Source: Deltaproteobacteria bacterium (GTDB taxonomy: Bacteria > Myxococcota_A > UBA796 > CAJQPC01). Taken from it: a DNA stretch of 45,699 nt. A program made the translations under genes and the position numbers. Each line of letters starts with the position of its first letter. Within the stretch, counting starts at the first letter, position 1. The stretch spans positions 1-45,699 of the forward strand of contig JADKFE010000072.1 of NCBI GenBank assembly GCA_016717595.1. Reading direction: 5' to 3'. The notes below the pieces were generated by a model, which worked only from the letters and a program-made list of their open reading frames with translations, was not told the DNA's origin and made no database searches. Of this stretch, positions 17,671 through 24,932 are shown piece after piece.

Positions 17671-18399
17671 ATGGGCATCCGTCGTCTTGGCGTCAACATC
17701 GACCACGTCGCTACGCTCCGCCAGGCGCGGCGCTCGGCCTACCCCGACCCGGTCCTCGCCGCGATGCTCGCGGAGCAGGCCGGCGCAGCGCAGATCACCT
17801 GCCACATTCGCGGCGATCGCCGCCACGTCAACGAGCGTGACATCCGCCTGCTCCGTGAGGTGGTCACCACCCAGCTCAACGTCGAGCACGCCGCCACGGA
17901 CGAGATGATCAGCCTGATGGAGCAGCTTCGGCCCCATCGGGTCACCTTGGTGCCCGAGCGCCCGGACGAGGTCACCACTGAAGGGGGCCTCAACCTGCTC
18001 ACCAACGCCGACGCCGTGCGGGCCGCGGCGCGTCGGCTGAGCGCGGCGGGGGTGCGGGTCTCCTTGTTCATCGACCCAGACCCCGCCCAGGTCGCCGCCG
18101 TGGTGGATCCAGCGTTCATCGGCGGCCTCGGCGTAGACATGATCGAGCTGAACACCGCCCGCTACGCTGAAGGCCACATCGACGACCTGGAGCGCCTCAA
18201 CTTCGCCTGCGCCCAGGCCAGAGGCCTCGGCGTCGAGGTGGCCGCGGGGCACGGCCTCACCCACCTCAACCTCGCCGCGCTCGTGAAGGCTGTCCCCGAC
18301 ATCATCGAGTACAACATCGGCCACAGCATCGTGAGCCGGGCGGTCTTTGTCGGCCTCGACGCCGCCGTGCGTGACCTCATCCGCATCATCCAGGCCTGA
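17671..18399 (+). CDS. pdxJ: Pyridoxine 5'-phosphate synthase PdxJ
   Basis: PdxJ condenses 1-deoxyxylulose-5-phosphate with 3-amino-2-oxopropyl phosphate to give pyridoxine phosphate. The 242-residue TIM barrel starts LGVNIDHVATLRQAR (residues 6-20), followed by YPDPV, the HIRGDRRHV segment with catalytic His/Arg residues, NVEHA, TLVPERPDEVTTEGG and SLFIDPD. It ends with AAGHGLTHLN and EYNIGHSIVSRA. The start is ATG 17671 with GGAG at 17662-17665. In many proteobacteria acpS lies just after pdxJ. Here nnrDE follows after 3 nt and no acpS is present. Confidence 0.97.
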   Translation: MGIRRLGVNIDHVATLRQARRSAYPDPVLAAMLAEQAGAAQITCHIRGDRRHVNERDIRLLREVVTTQLNVEHAATDEMISLMEQLRPHRVTLVPERPDEVTTEGGLNLLTNADAVRAAARRLSAAGVRVSLFIDPDPAQVAAVVDPAFIGGLGVDMIELNTARYAEGHIDDLERLNFACAQARGLGVEVAAGHGLTHLNLAALVKAVPDIIEYNIGHSIVSRAVFVGLDAAVRDLIRIIQA

Positions 18400-18402
18400 G
18401 GC

Positions 18403-19869
18403 ATGCGCGCCCCCATCGCCACGGCGGCCCAGGTGAGGGCGCTTGACGCCTACACCATTCAGACCCTCGGCGTCCCGTCGTTGGCGCTGATGGAGACGGC
18501 GGGCCGGGCGGTGGTGGACATCGCGCGGGCGCGTCTTGGCGACCGGCTCAAGGGCGGCGTCTGGGTGGTGTGTGGGCGCGGGAACAACGGCGGCGACGGC
18601 TACGTCATCGCCCGCACCCTGCGCCTGTTGGGTGTGCCGGTCTCGGTGTGGGGCCTCGGCGGCGCGCACAGCCCCGACGGCGGGGTGATGCGCCTCGCCG
18701 CTGAAGCCGTCGGTGTCCCCGTCGTAGAGGCCGAGTCCGCGCCGTGGACGTCGCCGCCGGGCCTGGTGATCGACGCCCTTTTCGGCAGCGGGGTGGATCG
18801 CCCGCTGGAGGGCGCCGCCCGGGCTCGGGTGGAGGCGATGAACCGCGCGGGCTGCCCGATCCTCGCCGTGGATCTGCCCTCGGGCCTCTGCGGTGACACG
18901 GGCCGGGTGCTGGGCGTCGCCGCGGAGGCGTCGATCACGGTCACCTTCGGCTGGGAGAAGCTCGGCCTCGTCTTAGAGCCCGGCGCAGACTACGCTGGGG
19001 AGGTGATCGTCGCCGACATCGGCCTCACCTCCGCGGGCCAAGAGGCGCCAGATTGGCCCCTCACGCGGCTCAACGGCGCGGAGGTGGCGGCGCTCCTGCC
19101 CGCGCGCGCGGCGGCCTCCCACAAGATGAGCCACGGGCACCTCGCGGTCATCGCGGGCAGCGTCGAGCGCGCGGGGGCGGCGGTGCTGGTGTGCGCGGCG
19201 GCGATTCGTTCGGGCTGTGGGCTGGTGAGCCTGTTCATCGCGCCCGAGGCGATCCCACGTCTCGGCGCGCTGCCAGCTGAGGTGATGCTGCGCCTTGACG
19301 CTCCTACGCCAGAGGCGCTCGCCGAGTTCAGGGCGGCGGCGGTGGGCCCCGGCGTCGGCGTGGAGGCCGCGGCCTCCACCTCGCTGCGTTCGCTCTGGCG
19401 TGCGCTGCCGATCCCCGCGGTGTTCGACGCCGACGGCCTCACCGCCTTGGCGCAAGACCCCGCCCCGAGCCCACACCCCCGCGCGATCACCCCGCACCCC
19501 GGCGAGGCCGGGCGGTTGTTGGGCAAGACGAGCGCAGAGGTTCAGGCCGATCGTCTGGGCACGATCCACGCCCTGGGCCTGCTCGCGCCAGCGCTGCTCA
19601 AGGGCCGCCACACCCTGATCTCCGGGGCTCCGCCGTCGCTGAACCCCACGGGTCACCCCGGCCTCGCCGTCGCGGGCGCGGGGGACGTGCTCACGGGGCT
19701 CGTCGGCGGCCTGCTCGCCCAAGGGCTCAGCCCCCAAGACGCGCTGTGCGTCGGCGCCTATGTTCATGGCCTCGCCGCGGACCAGCTCGGTCCGGGGCCC
19801 TTCACGGCGAGCGAGCTGGCTCATGCGCTCCCCAAGGCGCTCAGGACGCTCAAGGAGGGGTCATGTTAA
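18403..19869 (+). CDS. nnrDE: Bifunctional NAD(P)H-hydrate repair enzyme (epimerase and dehydratase)
   Basis: This enzyme repairs hydrated, inactive NADH and NADPH. Residues 1-~215 form the YjeF_N epimerase domain, with the GRGNNGGDGYVIAR nucleotide motif near residue 53 and the DALFGSGVDRPLEG and AVDLPSGLCGDTG segments. Residues ~230-485 form the ATP/ADP-dependent dehydratase of the ribokinase fold. It includes FDADGLTALAQ, ITPHPGEAGRLLG, LLKGRHTLI, and the anion-hole motif VAGAGDVLTGLVGGLLAQG with its catalytic aspartate. The 488-residue length is usual for the fused form. It overlaps tsaE by 7 nt, the common nnrDE-tsaE order. Confidence 0.95.
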   Translation: MRAPIATAAQVRALDAYTIQTLGVPSLALMETAGRAVVDIARARLGDRLKGGVWVVCGRGNNGGDGYVIARTLRLLGVPVSVWGLGGAHSPDGGVMRLAAEAVGVPVVEAESAPWTSPPGLVIDALFGSGVDRPLEGAARARVEAMNRAGCPILAVDLPSGLCGDTGRVLGVAAEASITVTFGWEKLGLVLEPGADYAGEVIVADIGLTSAGQEAPDWPLTRLNGAEVAALLPARAAASHKMSHGHLAVIAGSVERAGAAVLVCAAAIRSGCGLVSLFIAPEAIPRLGALPAEVMLRLDAPTPEALAEFRAAAVGPGVGVEAAASTSLRSLWRALPIPAVFDADGLTALAQDPAPSPHPRAITPHPGEAGRLLGKTSAEVQADRLGTIHALGLLAPALLKGRHTLISGAPPSLNPTGHPGLAVAGAGDVLTGLVGGLLAQGLSPQDALCVGAYVHGLAADQLGPGPFTASELAHALPKALRTLKEGSC

Positions 19870-20345
19870 ACACCGTTCAACTTGAGCTGTTCGGCTTAGA
19901 AGACACCCATCGTCTTGGGCGACTGCTCGGCCAATCCGCACAAGACGGCGACGTGTTGGCCCTCGACGGCCCGCTGGGCGCGGGCAAGACCAGCCTCACC
20001 CAAGGCCTCGCTGCGGGGCTCGGGGTGCCTGGGCGTGTGCTCAGCCCCACCTTCGCGATGGTCATGGTGCATGAGGGCGGCCGTCTGCCGCTGGTTCACG
20101 CCGATCTGTACCGGGTGGGTGACCCAAGCGAGCTCGATGAGCTGGGCTGGGACGAGCACATCGCTGGCGGAGGTGTGGTCGCTGTGGAGTGGGCGGGGCG
20201 TTTTCCGGGGGCTCTGCCCAAGGATCACCTCGCCCTGCGCCTCGACGGGCTCGGCGACTCACGAGACGTCGTGCTGGAGTCCACGGGCCCACGCGGCGCG
20301 CGCTGGGCGACGGCGGTTGTGAACGGCTGGAGGGCAGGGGAATGA
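19863..20345 (+). CDS. tsaE: tRNA threonylcarbamoyladenosine biosynthesis ATPase TsaE
   Basis: TsaE is the ATPase that supports the TsaB-TsaD complex making t6A37 in ANN-decoding tRNAs. The protein is about 160 residues, with Walker A GPLGAGKTSL near residue 39, the SPTF loop near 63, HADLYRV near 79 and VEWAGRF near 107. The start is ATG 19863, 5-6 nt after AAGGAGG at 19852-19858. A longer in-frame reading from 19746 would overlap 120 nt of nnrDE and is rejected. tsaB and tsaD are not in this window. Confidence 0.95.
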   Translation: MLNTVQLELFGLEDTHRLGRLLGQSAQDGDVLALDGPLGAGKTSLTQGLAAGLGVPGRVLSPTFAMVMVHEGGRLPLVHADLYRVGDPSELDELGWDEHIAGGGVVAVEWAGRFPGALPKDHLALRLDGLGDSRDVVLESTGPRGARWATAVVNGWRAGE

Positions 20346-20863
20346 GGCGAGGGTCACGCGCAGGTTCTTGGGGGCGGCCCGGGGTGTTGGGGCTGCTGAT
20401 GTGTGTCGGCGCGGCCGTCGCGGCGGAGGTCCACATGCCGCGCCTCACGGCGCCGTCGGCCGTGGTTGAGGTGACCGGCGACGTGCCGCGGCCCGGCCTC
20501 TACGAGCTGACGACGCCGACCTTACATCAGGCGGCGGCCGCCGCCGGGCTCACCGTCGCTATGGACGTGCCCGACGCGGCGCTGAAGCACGGCGACGCGG
20601 TGATCGTCACCGACGGCGTGCCCGCGGAGGTCGCGCCGGTCAGCGTCGGGGCCCTCGCGCTGGGCCAGCCCATCGACCTCAACCGGGCCACGGCCTTGGA
20701 GCTAGAGGCCCTGCCCAAGGTCGGTCCTGCCCTCGCCGGGCGCATCGTGGCCCTGCGGGACGCGCGCGGCGGCTTTCGGTCGGTCAACGAGCTCGACGAC
20801 GTAAAAGGCATCGGCCCGGCCACGCTCAAGCAGCTCACGCCGCTCGTCACCGTGCGCCCATGA
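20342..20863 (+). CDS. ComEA-like exported helix-hairpin-helix protein with SLBB-type domain
   Basis: The product is 173 residues, starting at ATG 20342, which overlaps the tsaE stop and has GGAGGG at 20329-20334. Residues ~12-28 are a hydrophobic signal or anchor (GVLGLLMCVGAAVAAE). Residues ~38-85 resemble the SLBB/soluble-ligand-binding fold (VEVTGDVPRPGLYEL). Residues ~108-170 form a ComEA helix-hairpin-helix region: IDLNRATALELEALPKVGPALAGRIV, then SVNELDDVKGIGPATLKQL. ComEA proteins bind incoming DNA outside the cytoplasmic membrane during transformation. No other competence gene is nearby, so a competence role is only inferred. Confidence 0.85.
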   Translation: MRRGSRAGSWGRPGVLGLLMCVGAAVAAEVHMPRLTAPSAVVEVTGDVPRPGLYELTTPTLHQAAAAAGLTVAMDVPDAALKHGDAVIVTDGVPAEVAPVSVGALALGQPIDLNRATALELEALPKVGPALAGRIVALRDARGGFRSVNELDDVKGIGPATLKQLTPLVTVRP

Positions 20864-21975
20864 GCCGCGCCGCTGAGCCGAGGCTCGTCTACCTCGATCA
20901 CAACGCCACGAGCCCACCTCGCCCCGAGGTGCTCGCCGCGGCGATGCCGTTGATCACGGAGTTCTGGGGCAACCCTGGCTCGTCCCATCGCGCCGGTCAG
21001 CGCCCGGCGGCCGCCGTCGAAGAGGCGCGTGAGGCCGTCGCTTTGGCGGCGGGGGCCCGGCCCAAAGACGTCATCTTCACCAGCGGGGCCACCGAGGCCA
21101 ACCACCTCGCGCTGCGGGGTCTGGTCCTCGGCGGAGTCGGCGGTCGGGTGATCTGCGCCGCCGCCGATCACCCCGCCGTCTTGGAGCCGGTCCGCGCCTT
21201 GGGCGGCGTGGTCTGCCCCGTAGACGGCGAGGGCCGGGTGCGCCTCGACGTCTTGGAGGCGCTGCTTGCTGAGGCGCCTACGGCCTTGGTCTCGGTGATC
21301 GCCGCCAACAACGAGACGGGGGCGCTCCAGCCTGTCGAGGCGCTGTACGCCCTCACCCAGCGGCACGGCGCGCGCCTGCACCTCGACGCCGCGCAGTGGG
21401 TGGGGCGCCTGCCTCTGCCGACGGCCTGGGATCTGCTCACGCTCACGGCGCACAAGGCCGGCGGCCTCAAAGGCGCCGGGGCCTTGGTGATCCGCCCCGA
21501 CGTCACGCTCCAGGCGCAGCAGCTCGGCGGATCTCAAGAGCGGGGCCGACGCGCGGGCACCCTAAACCCCGCGGCCATCGCCTCCTTGGGCGTGGTCGCC
21601 GCCTCGCCGCCCCCGCCCGCCCTCGCGGCGTTGCAGGCGCGCTTGGAGTCCGGCGCCGAGGCCTTGGGGGCCGTGATCACCGCCCAGCGCGCCCCGCGCC
21701 TGCCCAACACCACCCACCTCCGTTTTCCGGGCCTCGCGGGGTCGTTGGTTGTGCTCGGCCTCGACACCCACGGCGTCTGCGCCTCGGTGGGCGCGGCCTG
21801 CTCCTCCGGCGCGGCGAAGCCCAGCCATGTGCTCGACGCGATGGGCCTCCCGGCGACGGAGGGGGTGCGCCTGTCCGTGGGCTGGAATACGTCGGAGGCG
21901 GATGTAGACGCCGCGCTCTCCGCCCTCGCCGTGGTCGTGGAGGGCCTGCGCGGCGCCGAGGAGCTGTTCGGATGA
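20860..21975 (+). CDS. Cysteine desulfurase (IscS/NifS type)
   Basis: This PLP enzyme takes sulfur from cysteine and leaves alanine. It begins YLDHNATSPP (about residues 11-20) and has FTSGATEANHLAL, the PLP-binding lysine K199 in TAHKAGG, and the active-site cysteine C314 in GAACSSGAAKPSHVL. The SSGAA loop matches the group I enzymes. The length of 371 is typical. It overlaps both neighbours by 4 nt. Being directly upstream of mnmA, it probably supplies the persulfide for tRNA 2-thiolation; a second role in Fe-S assembly is possible. No iscU or iscR is adjacent. Confidence 0.93.
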   Translation: MSRAAEPRLVYLDHNATSPPRPEVLAAAMPLITEFWGNPGSSHRAGQRPAAAVEEAREAVALAAGARPKDVIFTSGATEANHLALRGLVLGGVGGRVICAAADHPAVLEPVRALGGVVCPVDGEGRVRLDVLEALLAEAPTALVSVIAANNETGALQPVEALYALTQRHGARLHLDAAQWVGRLPLPTAWDLLTLTAHKAGGLKGAGALVIRPDVTLQAQQLGGSQERGRRAGTLNPAAIASLGVVAASPPPPALAALQARLESGAEALGAVITAQRAPRLPNTTHLRFPGLAGSLVVLGLDTHGVCASVGAACSSGAAKPSHVLDAMGLPATEGVRLSVGWNTSEADVDAALSALAVVVEGLRGAEELFG

Positions 21976-23063
21976 GCCGAGTCGTCGTCGCCATGAGCGG
22001 AGGGGTGGACTCTTCAGTCGTCGCCGGGCTGCTCGTCGAGGCCGGTCACGAGGTGATCGGCGTTCACATGAAGCTCCACGACGCCGAGACCGACGCCGCC
22101 GGGCGCTGCTGTGGTCTCGACGACGCCTTAGACGCCCGCCGGGTCGCTGAGCGCCTGGGGATCACTTTTCATGTCATGGACTTACGCGAGGCCTTTCGCC
22201 AGTCGGTGATGGAGCAGTTCACCGAGACCTACCTCGCCGGGGCCACGCCCAACCCCTGCGTGTCGTGCAACGGCGTGCTCAAGTTCCGGGTGCTGCTGCA
22301 GCGGGCGGTCGCCTTGGGCGCGAGCCACCTCGCCACGGGCCACTACGCCCGGGTGGATGAGTCCGGCCGCACGCTCTCCCGCGCCGTCGATGAGCACAAA
22401 GACCAGACGTATTTCCTCTACCCCATCACCCCCAAGGCCCTGGCCCGGGTGATGTTCCCGCTGGGCGGGCTCAAGAAGGACGAGGTGCGTGAGCACGCGC
22501 GCCGCCTGGGCTTACTCACCGCCGAGAAGCCCGAGTCCCAAGAGATCTGCTTCATCCCCGATCAAGACCACGCCGGGTTTATCCAGCGTGAGCGCCCAGA
22601 CGAGGACGGCTCCGGCGAGCTTGTGGACGCCCGAGGTCGTGTTTTGGGCACCCACGACGGCTACTGGCGCTTCACCGTCGGCCAGCGCCGCGGGCTCGGC
22701 CTGTCGATCGGCCAGCGCGCCTACGTCACCCACATCGACCCCACCACACGCCGCGTCATCGTCGGCGGGGAGGGGGATCTGTGGCATCGGGGCCTCGTCG
22801 GCGTTGGCTGGGTGTGGCACGACCGCCCCAGCCCCGAGGAGCGTGTCACCGCGCGCATTCGCCACCGCGGCGCCTTGGTCCCGTGTTTTGTCGAGGCCGG
22901 AGACAGCCCCGCCGTTCATTTTGAGGAGCCCGCCTGGGCCGTGGCGCCGGGGCAGGCCGTCGTGATCTACCGAGGGGAGCAGGTCTTGGGCGGCGGCACC
23001 ATCCGGCGGGCCCTCACGAGCGCGCCCGGCGACGCGCCCGCCCTCGCCCCCGAGGCCGCATGA
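21972..23063 (+). CDS. mnmA: tRNA-specific 2-thiouridylase MnmA
   Basis: MnmA thiolates U34 of tRNAs for Lys, Glu and Gln. The protein is 363 residues, with the PP-loop AMSGGVDSSV at about residues 7-16, catalytic cysteines C96 (PNPCVSCN) and C193 (EICFIPD), and the FTVGQRRGLG segment near 232. The start ATG 21972 overlaps the desulfurase stop. The frame stays open back to 21396 inside the desulfurase gene, but the family start is clearly at MSRVVVAMSGG, so the extension is a GC-rich shadow. rnc overlaps its end by 4 nt. Confidence 0.96.
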   Translation: MSRVVVAMSGGVDSSVVAGLLVEAGHEVIGVHMKLHDAETDAAGRCCGLDDALDARRVAERLGITFHVMDLREAFRQSVMEQFTETYLAGATPNPCVSCNGVLKFRVLLQRAVALGASHLATGHYARVDESGRTLSRAVDEHKDQTYFLYPITPKALARVMFPLGGLKKDEVREHARRLGLLTAEKPESQEICFIPDQDHAGFIQRERPDEDGSGELVDARGRVLGTHDGYWRFTVGQRRGLGLSIGQRAYVTHIDPTTRRVIVGGEGDLWHRGLVGVGWVWHDRPSPEERVTARIRHRGALVPCFVEAGDSPAVHFEEPAWAVAPGQAVVIYRGEQVLGGGTIRRALTSAPGDAPALAPEAA

Positions 23064-23848
23064 CGCTCGCCGATCTTCAGGTTCGAATCCGCTACGTCTT
23101 CCATGAGCCCGCGCTCTTGGAGCAGGCGCTCACCCACAAGAGCCACGCCGCCGAGGGCCGGTCTCCGGCGCACAACGAGCGCCTGGAGTTCCTCGGTGAC
23201 TCCGTCCTGCAGCTCCTCGTCACCCACCTCATCTACTCCGAGCTCGGCGACGCCCCCGAGGGTACGCTCACCCGCGTACGCAGCGAGCTGGTGCGCGCGG
23301 AGACCTTGGCCGACGCCGCCCGCACCCTGGGCCTCGGCCCGCTGATGCGTCTGGGCAACGGCGAGGAGCTCATGGGCGGCCGCGACAAAGAGAAGATCCT
23401 CGCGGACGCCTTTGAGGCCCTGCTCGGCGCGATCTACCTCGACTCGGGCGGCGCGCTCACCCCCCTTCGCCCGCTCATCGAGGCCACCCTCGGCGCCCGC
23501 TTACGCACCCCCGGCGCGGTGTCTCTGGGCCGCGACCCCAAGAGCACCCTTCAAGAGCGCAGCATGGCGCGGTGGAAGGTGATGCCGCGGTATACGCCCG
23601 TCAGCGAAGAGGGCCTGCCCCACACCCGCATCTACACCGTGCAGGTCAGCGTCACCGCGCCCTCAAATGACGTCGCCATCATCACCCAAGGCACGGGCCC
23701 CTCCAAGAAGCTCGCCGAGCGTGAGGCCGCCGTGGCCGCCTTGGCGCTGATCGATCAGCGCCTCGCCAAAGACGCCGCCGAGGCCCAAGCGGCGCTCGAC
23801 GACCTCTCCGAGTTAGATCTCTTCCCCGTTCAGGAGCCCCAAGCGTGA
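23060..23848 (+). CDS. rnc: Ribonuclease III
   Basis: RNase III cleaves double-stranded RNA in rRNA and mRNA processing. The endonuclease domain (about residues 1-155) contains the signature ERLEFLGDSVL near residue 40 and the second acidic cluster DAFEALLGAIYLDSGG near 116. The double-stranded RNA-binding domain occupies about 165-235 and ends with GPSKKLAEREAAVAAL. A charged tail of about 25 residues follows. The length of 262 is slightly above average (about 230-250). It is coupled to mnmA and era by 4-nt overlaps, and rnc-era is the classic order. Confidence 0.97.
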   Translation: MTLADLQVRIRYVFHEPALLEQALTHKSHAAEGRSPAHNERLEFLGDSVLQLLVTHLIYSELGDAPEGTLTRVRSELVRAETLADAARTLGLGPLMRLGNGEELMGGRDKEKILADAFEALLGAIYLDSGGALTPLRPLIEATLGARLRTPGAVSLGRDPKSTLQERSMARWKVMPRYTPVSEEGLPHTRIYTVQVSVTAPSNDVAIITQGTGPSKKLAEREAAVAALALIDQRLAKDAAEAQAALDDLSELDLFPVQEPQA

Positions 23849-24783
23849 GTACCCCCCATCGATTCGGCACGGCGGCCCTCGTCGGCCGCCCCAACGTGGG
23901 CAAGTCCACGCTGCTCAACCGTGTGCTCGGCCAAAAAGTGAGCATCACCAGCCCCAAGGCGCAGACCACACGCACCCGCGTCGTCGGCATCTACACCGGG
24001 CCAAACGAGCAGATCGTGCTCTTGGACACCCCGGGCCACCACGAGGCCTGGAGCCCGATGAACCGCTCCATGGTGCGCGCCGCTGAAGGCGCCCTCGCTG
24101 AGGTGGACGTCGTCGTGCTGCTCGTCGATCTGGAGCCCGCCGCGCACCAAGCCCAGGCCGACCGCCCGGTGCTCTCGGTGGGCGAAGAGGTGCTGCTCAA
24201 CCGGGTGCTGCAAGAGGGCAAGCCCGTCATCCTGGCGCTCAACAAGGCCGACGCCATTCACCCCGCCTGGGCGCTGCCGGTCATCGAGGCCTGGCGCGCG
24301 AAGCACGAGTTTTTGGCGATCGTGCCGTTCTCGGCGCGCACGGGCTTGGGCGTAGAGACCTTGCTGGCCGAGATTCGTGGCGCGCTGCCTGAAGGCCCCC
24401 AAGGCTACAACCCTGAGCTCGTCACCGACCAGCCCGAGCGGGTGATCGTCGCCGAGCTCATCCGCGAGCGCCTGTTCCACCACCTCCAGCGTGAGCTGCC
24501 GTACTCCATCGCCGTGGAGATCGAGCGCTTTGACGAGACCGAGCGCGAGAGCGACGGCAAGGTGCAGATCTTCGCCCGCATCCTCGTCGAGCGCACCAGC
24601 CAGCGGGCCATCGTGCTCGGCAAAGGGGGCTCGATGATCAAGAAGATCGGCACCGAGGCCCGGCTGGAGATCAACAAGCTCCTCGACGCCCGGACGCACC
24701 TGGAGCTGCACGTCACCGTCCAGCCCGACTGGACCCGCAAACCCCGGCAGCTCCGTGAGCTTGGCCTGCCCGACCCGACCTGA
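23845..24783 (+). CDS. era: GTPase Era
   Basis: Era is an essential GTPase that binds 16S rRNA near its 3' end during 30S assembly. The 312-residue protein starts at GTG 23845 (overlapping the rnc stop). It has G1 GRPNVGKST (about residues 13-21), G2 with QTTRTR, G3 DTPGHHE (about 58), G4 NKAD (about 132), G5 SARTG, and a C-terminal KH domain with ILVERTSQRAIVLGKGGSMIKKIG (about 252-275). In G3 the usual DTPG-I-H is DTPGHHE. The gene ends a coupled group; a 149-nt gap follows. Confidence 0.97.
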   Translation: MSTPHRFGTAALVGRPNVGKSTLLNRVLGQKVSITSPKAQTTRTRVVGIYTGPNEQIVLLDTPGHHEAWSPMNRSMVRAAEGALAEVDVVVLLVDLEPAAHQAQADRPVLSVGEEVLLNRVLQEGKPVILALNKADAIHPAWALPVIEAWRAKHEFLAIVPFSARTGLGVETLLAEIRGALPEGPQGYNPELVTDQPERVIVAELIRERLFHHLQRELPYSIAVEIERFDETERESDGKVQIFARILVERTSQRAIVLGKGGSMIKKIGTEARLEINKLLDARTHLELHVTVQPDWTRKPRQLRELGLPDPT

Positions 24784-24932
24784 CCCCTCCGCTGCCGGCG
24801 CCGCCGTGTGCGCCGAGGGCGGATCGGGTTAGGCAAGCAGCCTCCCTGTCCGCGCCTCGGCCCGGCCGCCCCTGTCGCCACCGCCTCGGCGGCCAGCCAC
24901 CCCACGACGACACCCCGTGGGACGAGTGATTT
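24784..24932 (+). promoter_or_regulatory. 149-nt gap upstream of der; candidate promoter region
   Basis: This is the first gap of more than 120 nt inside the long plus-strand run. It holds ATCGGGTTAGGCA (24823-24835), sharing the GGGTTAG core seen before three other genes, but here the following base breaks the TANNNT form. A short inverted repeat CCGCC/GGCGG lies near 24886-24897. I see no open frame or RNA gene in it. The der ATG at 24933 has only a weak GACGAG upstream. Confidence 0.3.

Noticed and set aside
19746..19862. 39-codon N-terminal extension of TsaE
   Set aside because: Overlaps nnrDE in another frame; AAGGAGG just before ATG 19863 fixes the start.
21396..21971. 192-codon N-terminal extension of MnmA
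   Set aside because: It lies wholly inside the cysteine desulfurase gene and is Arg/Gly/Pro-rich; MnmA begins at MSRVVVAMSGG.
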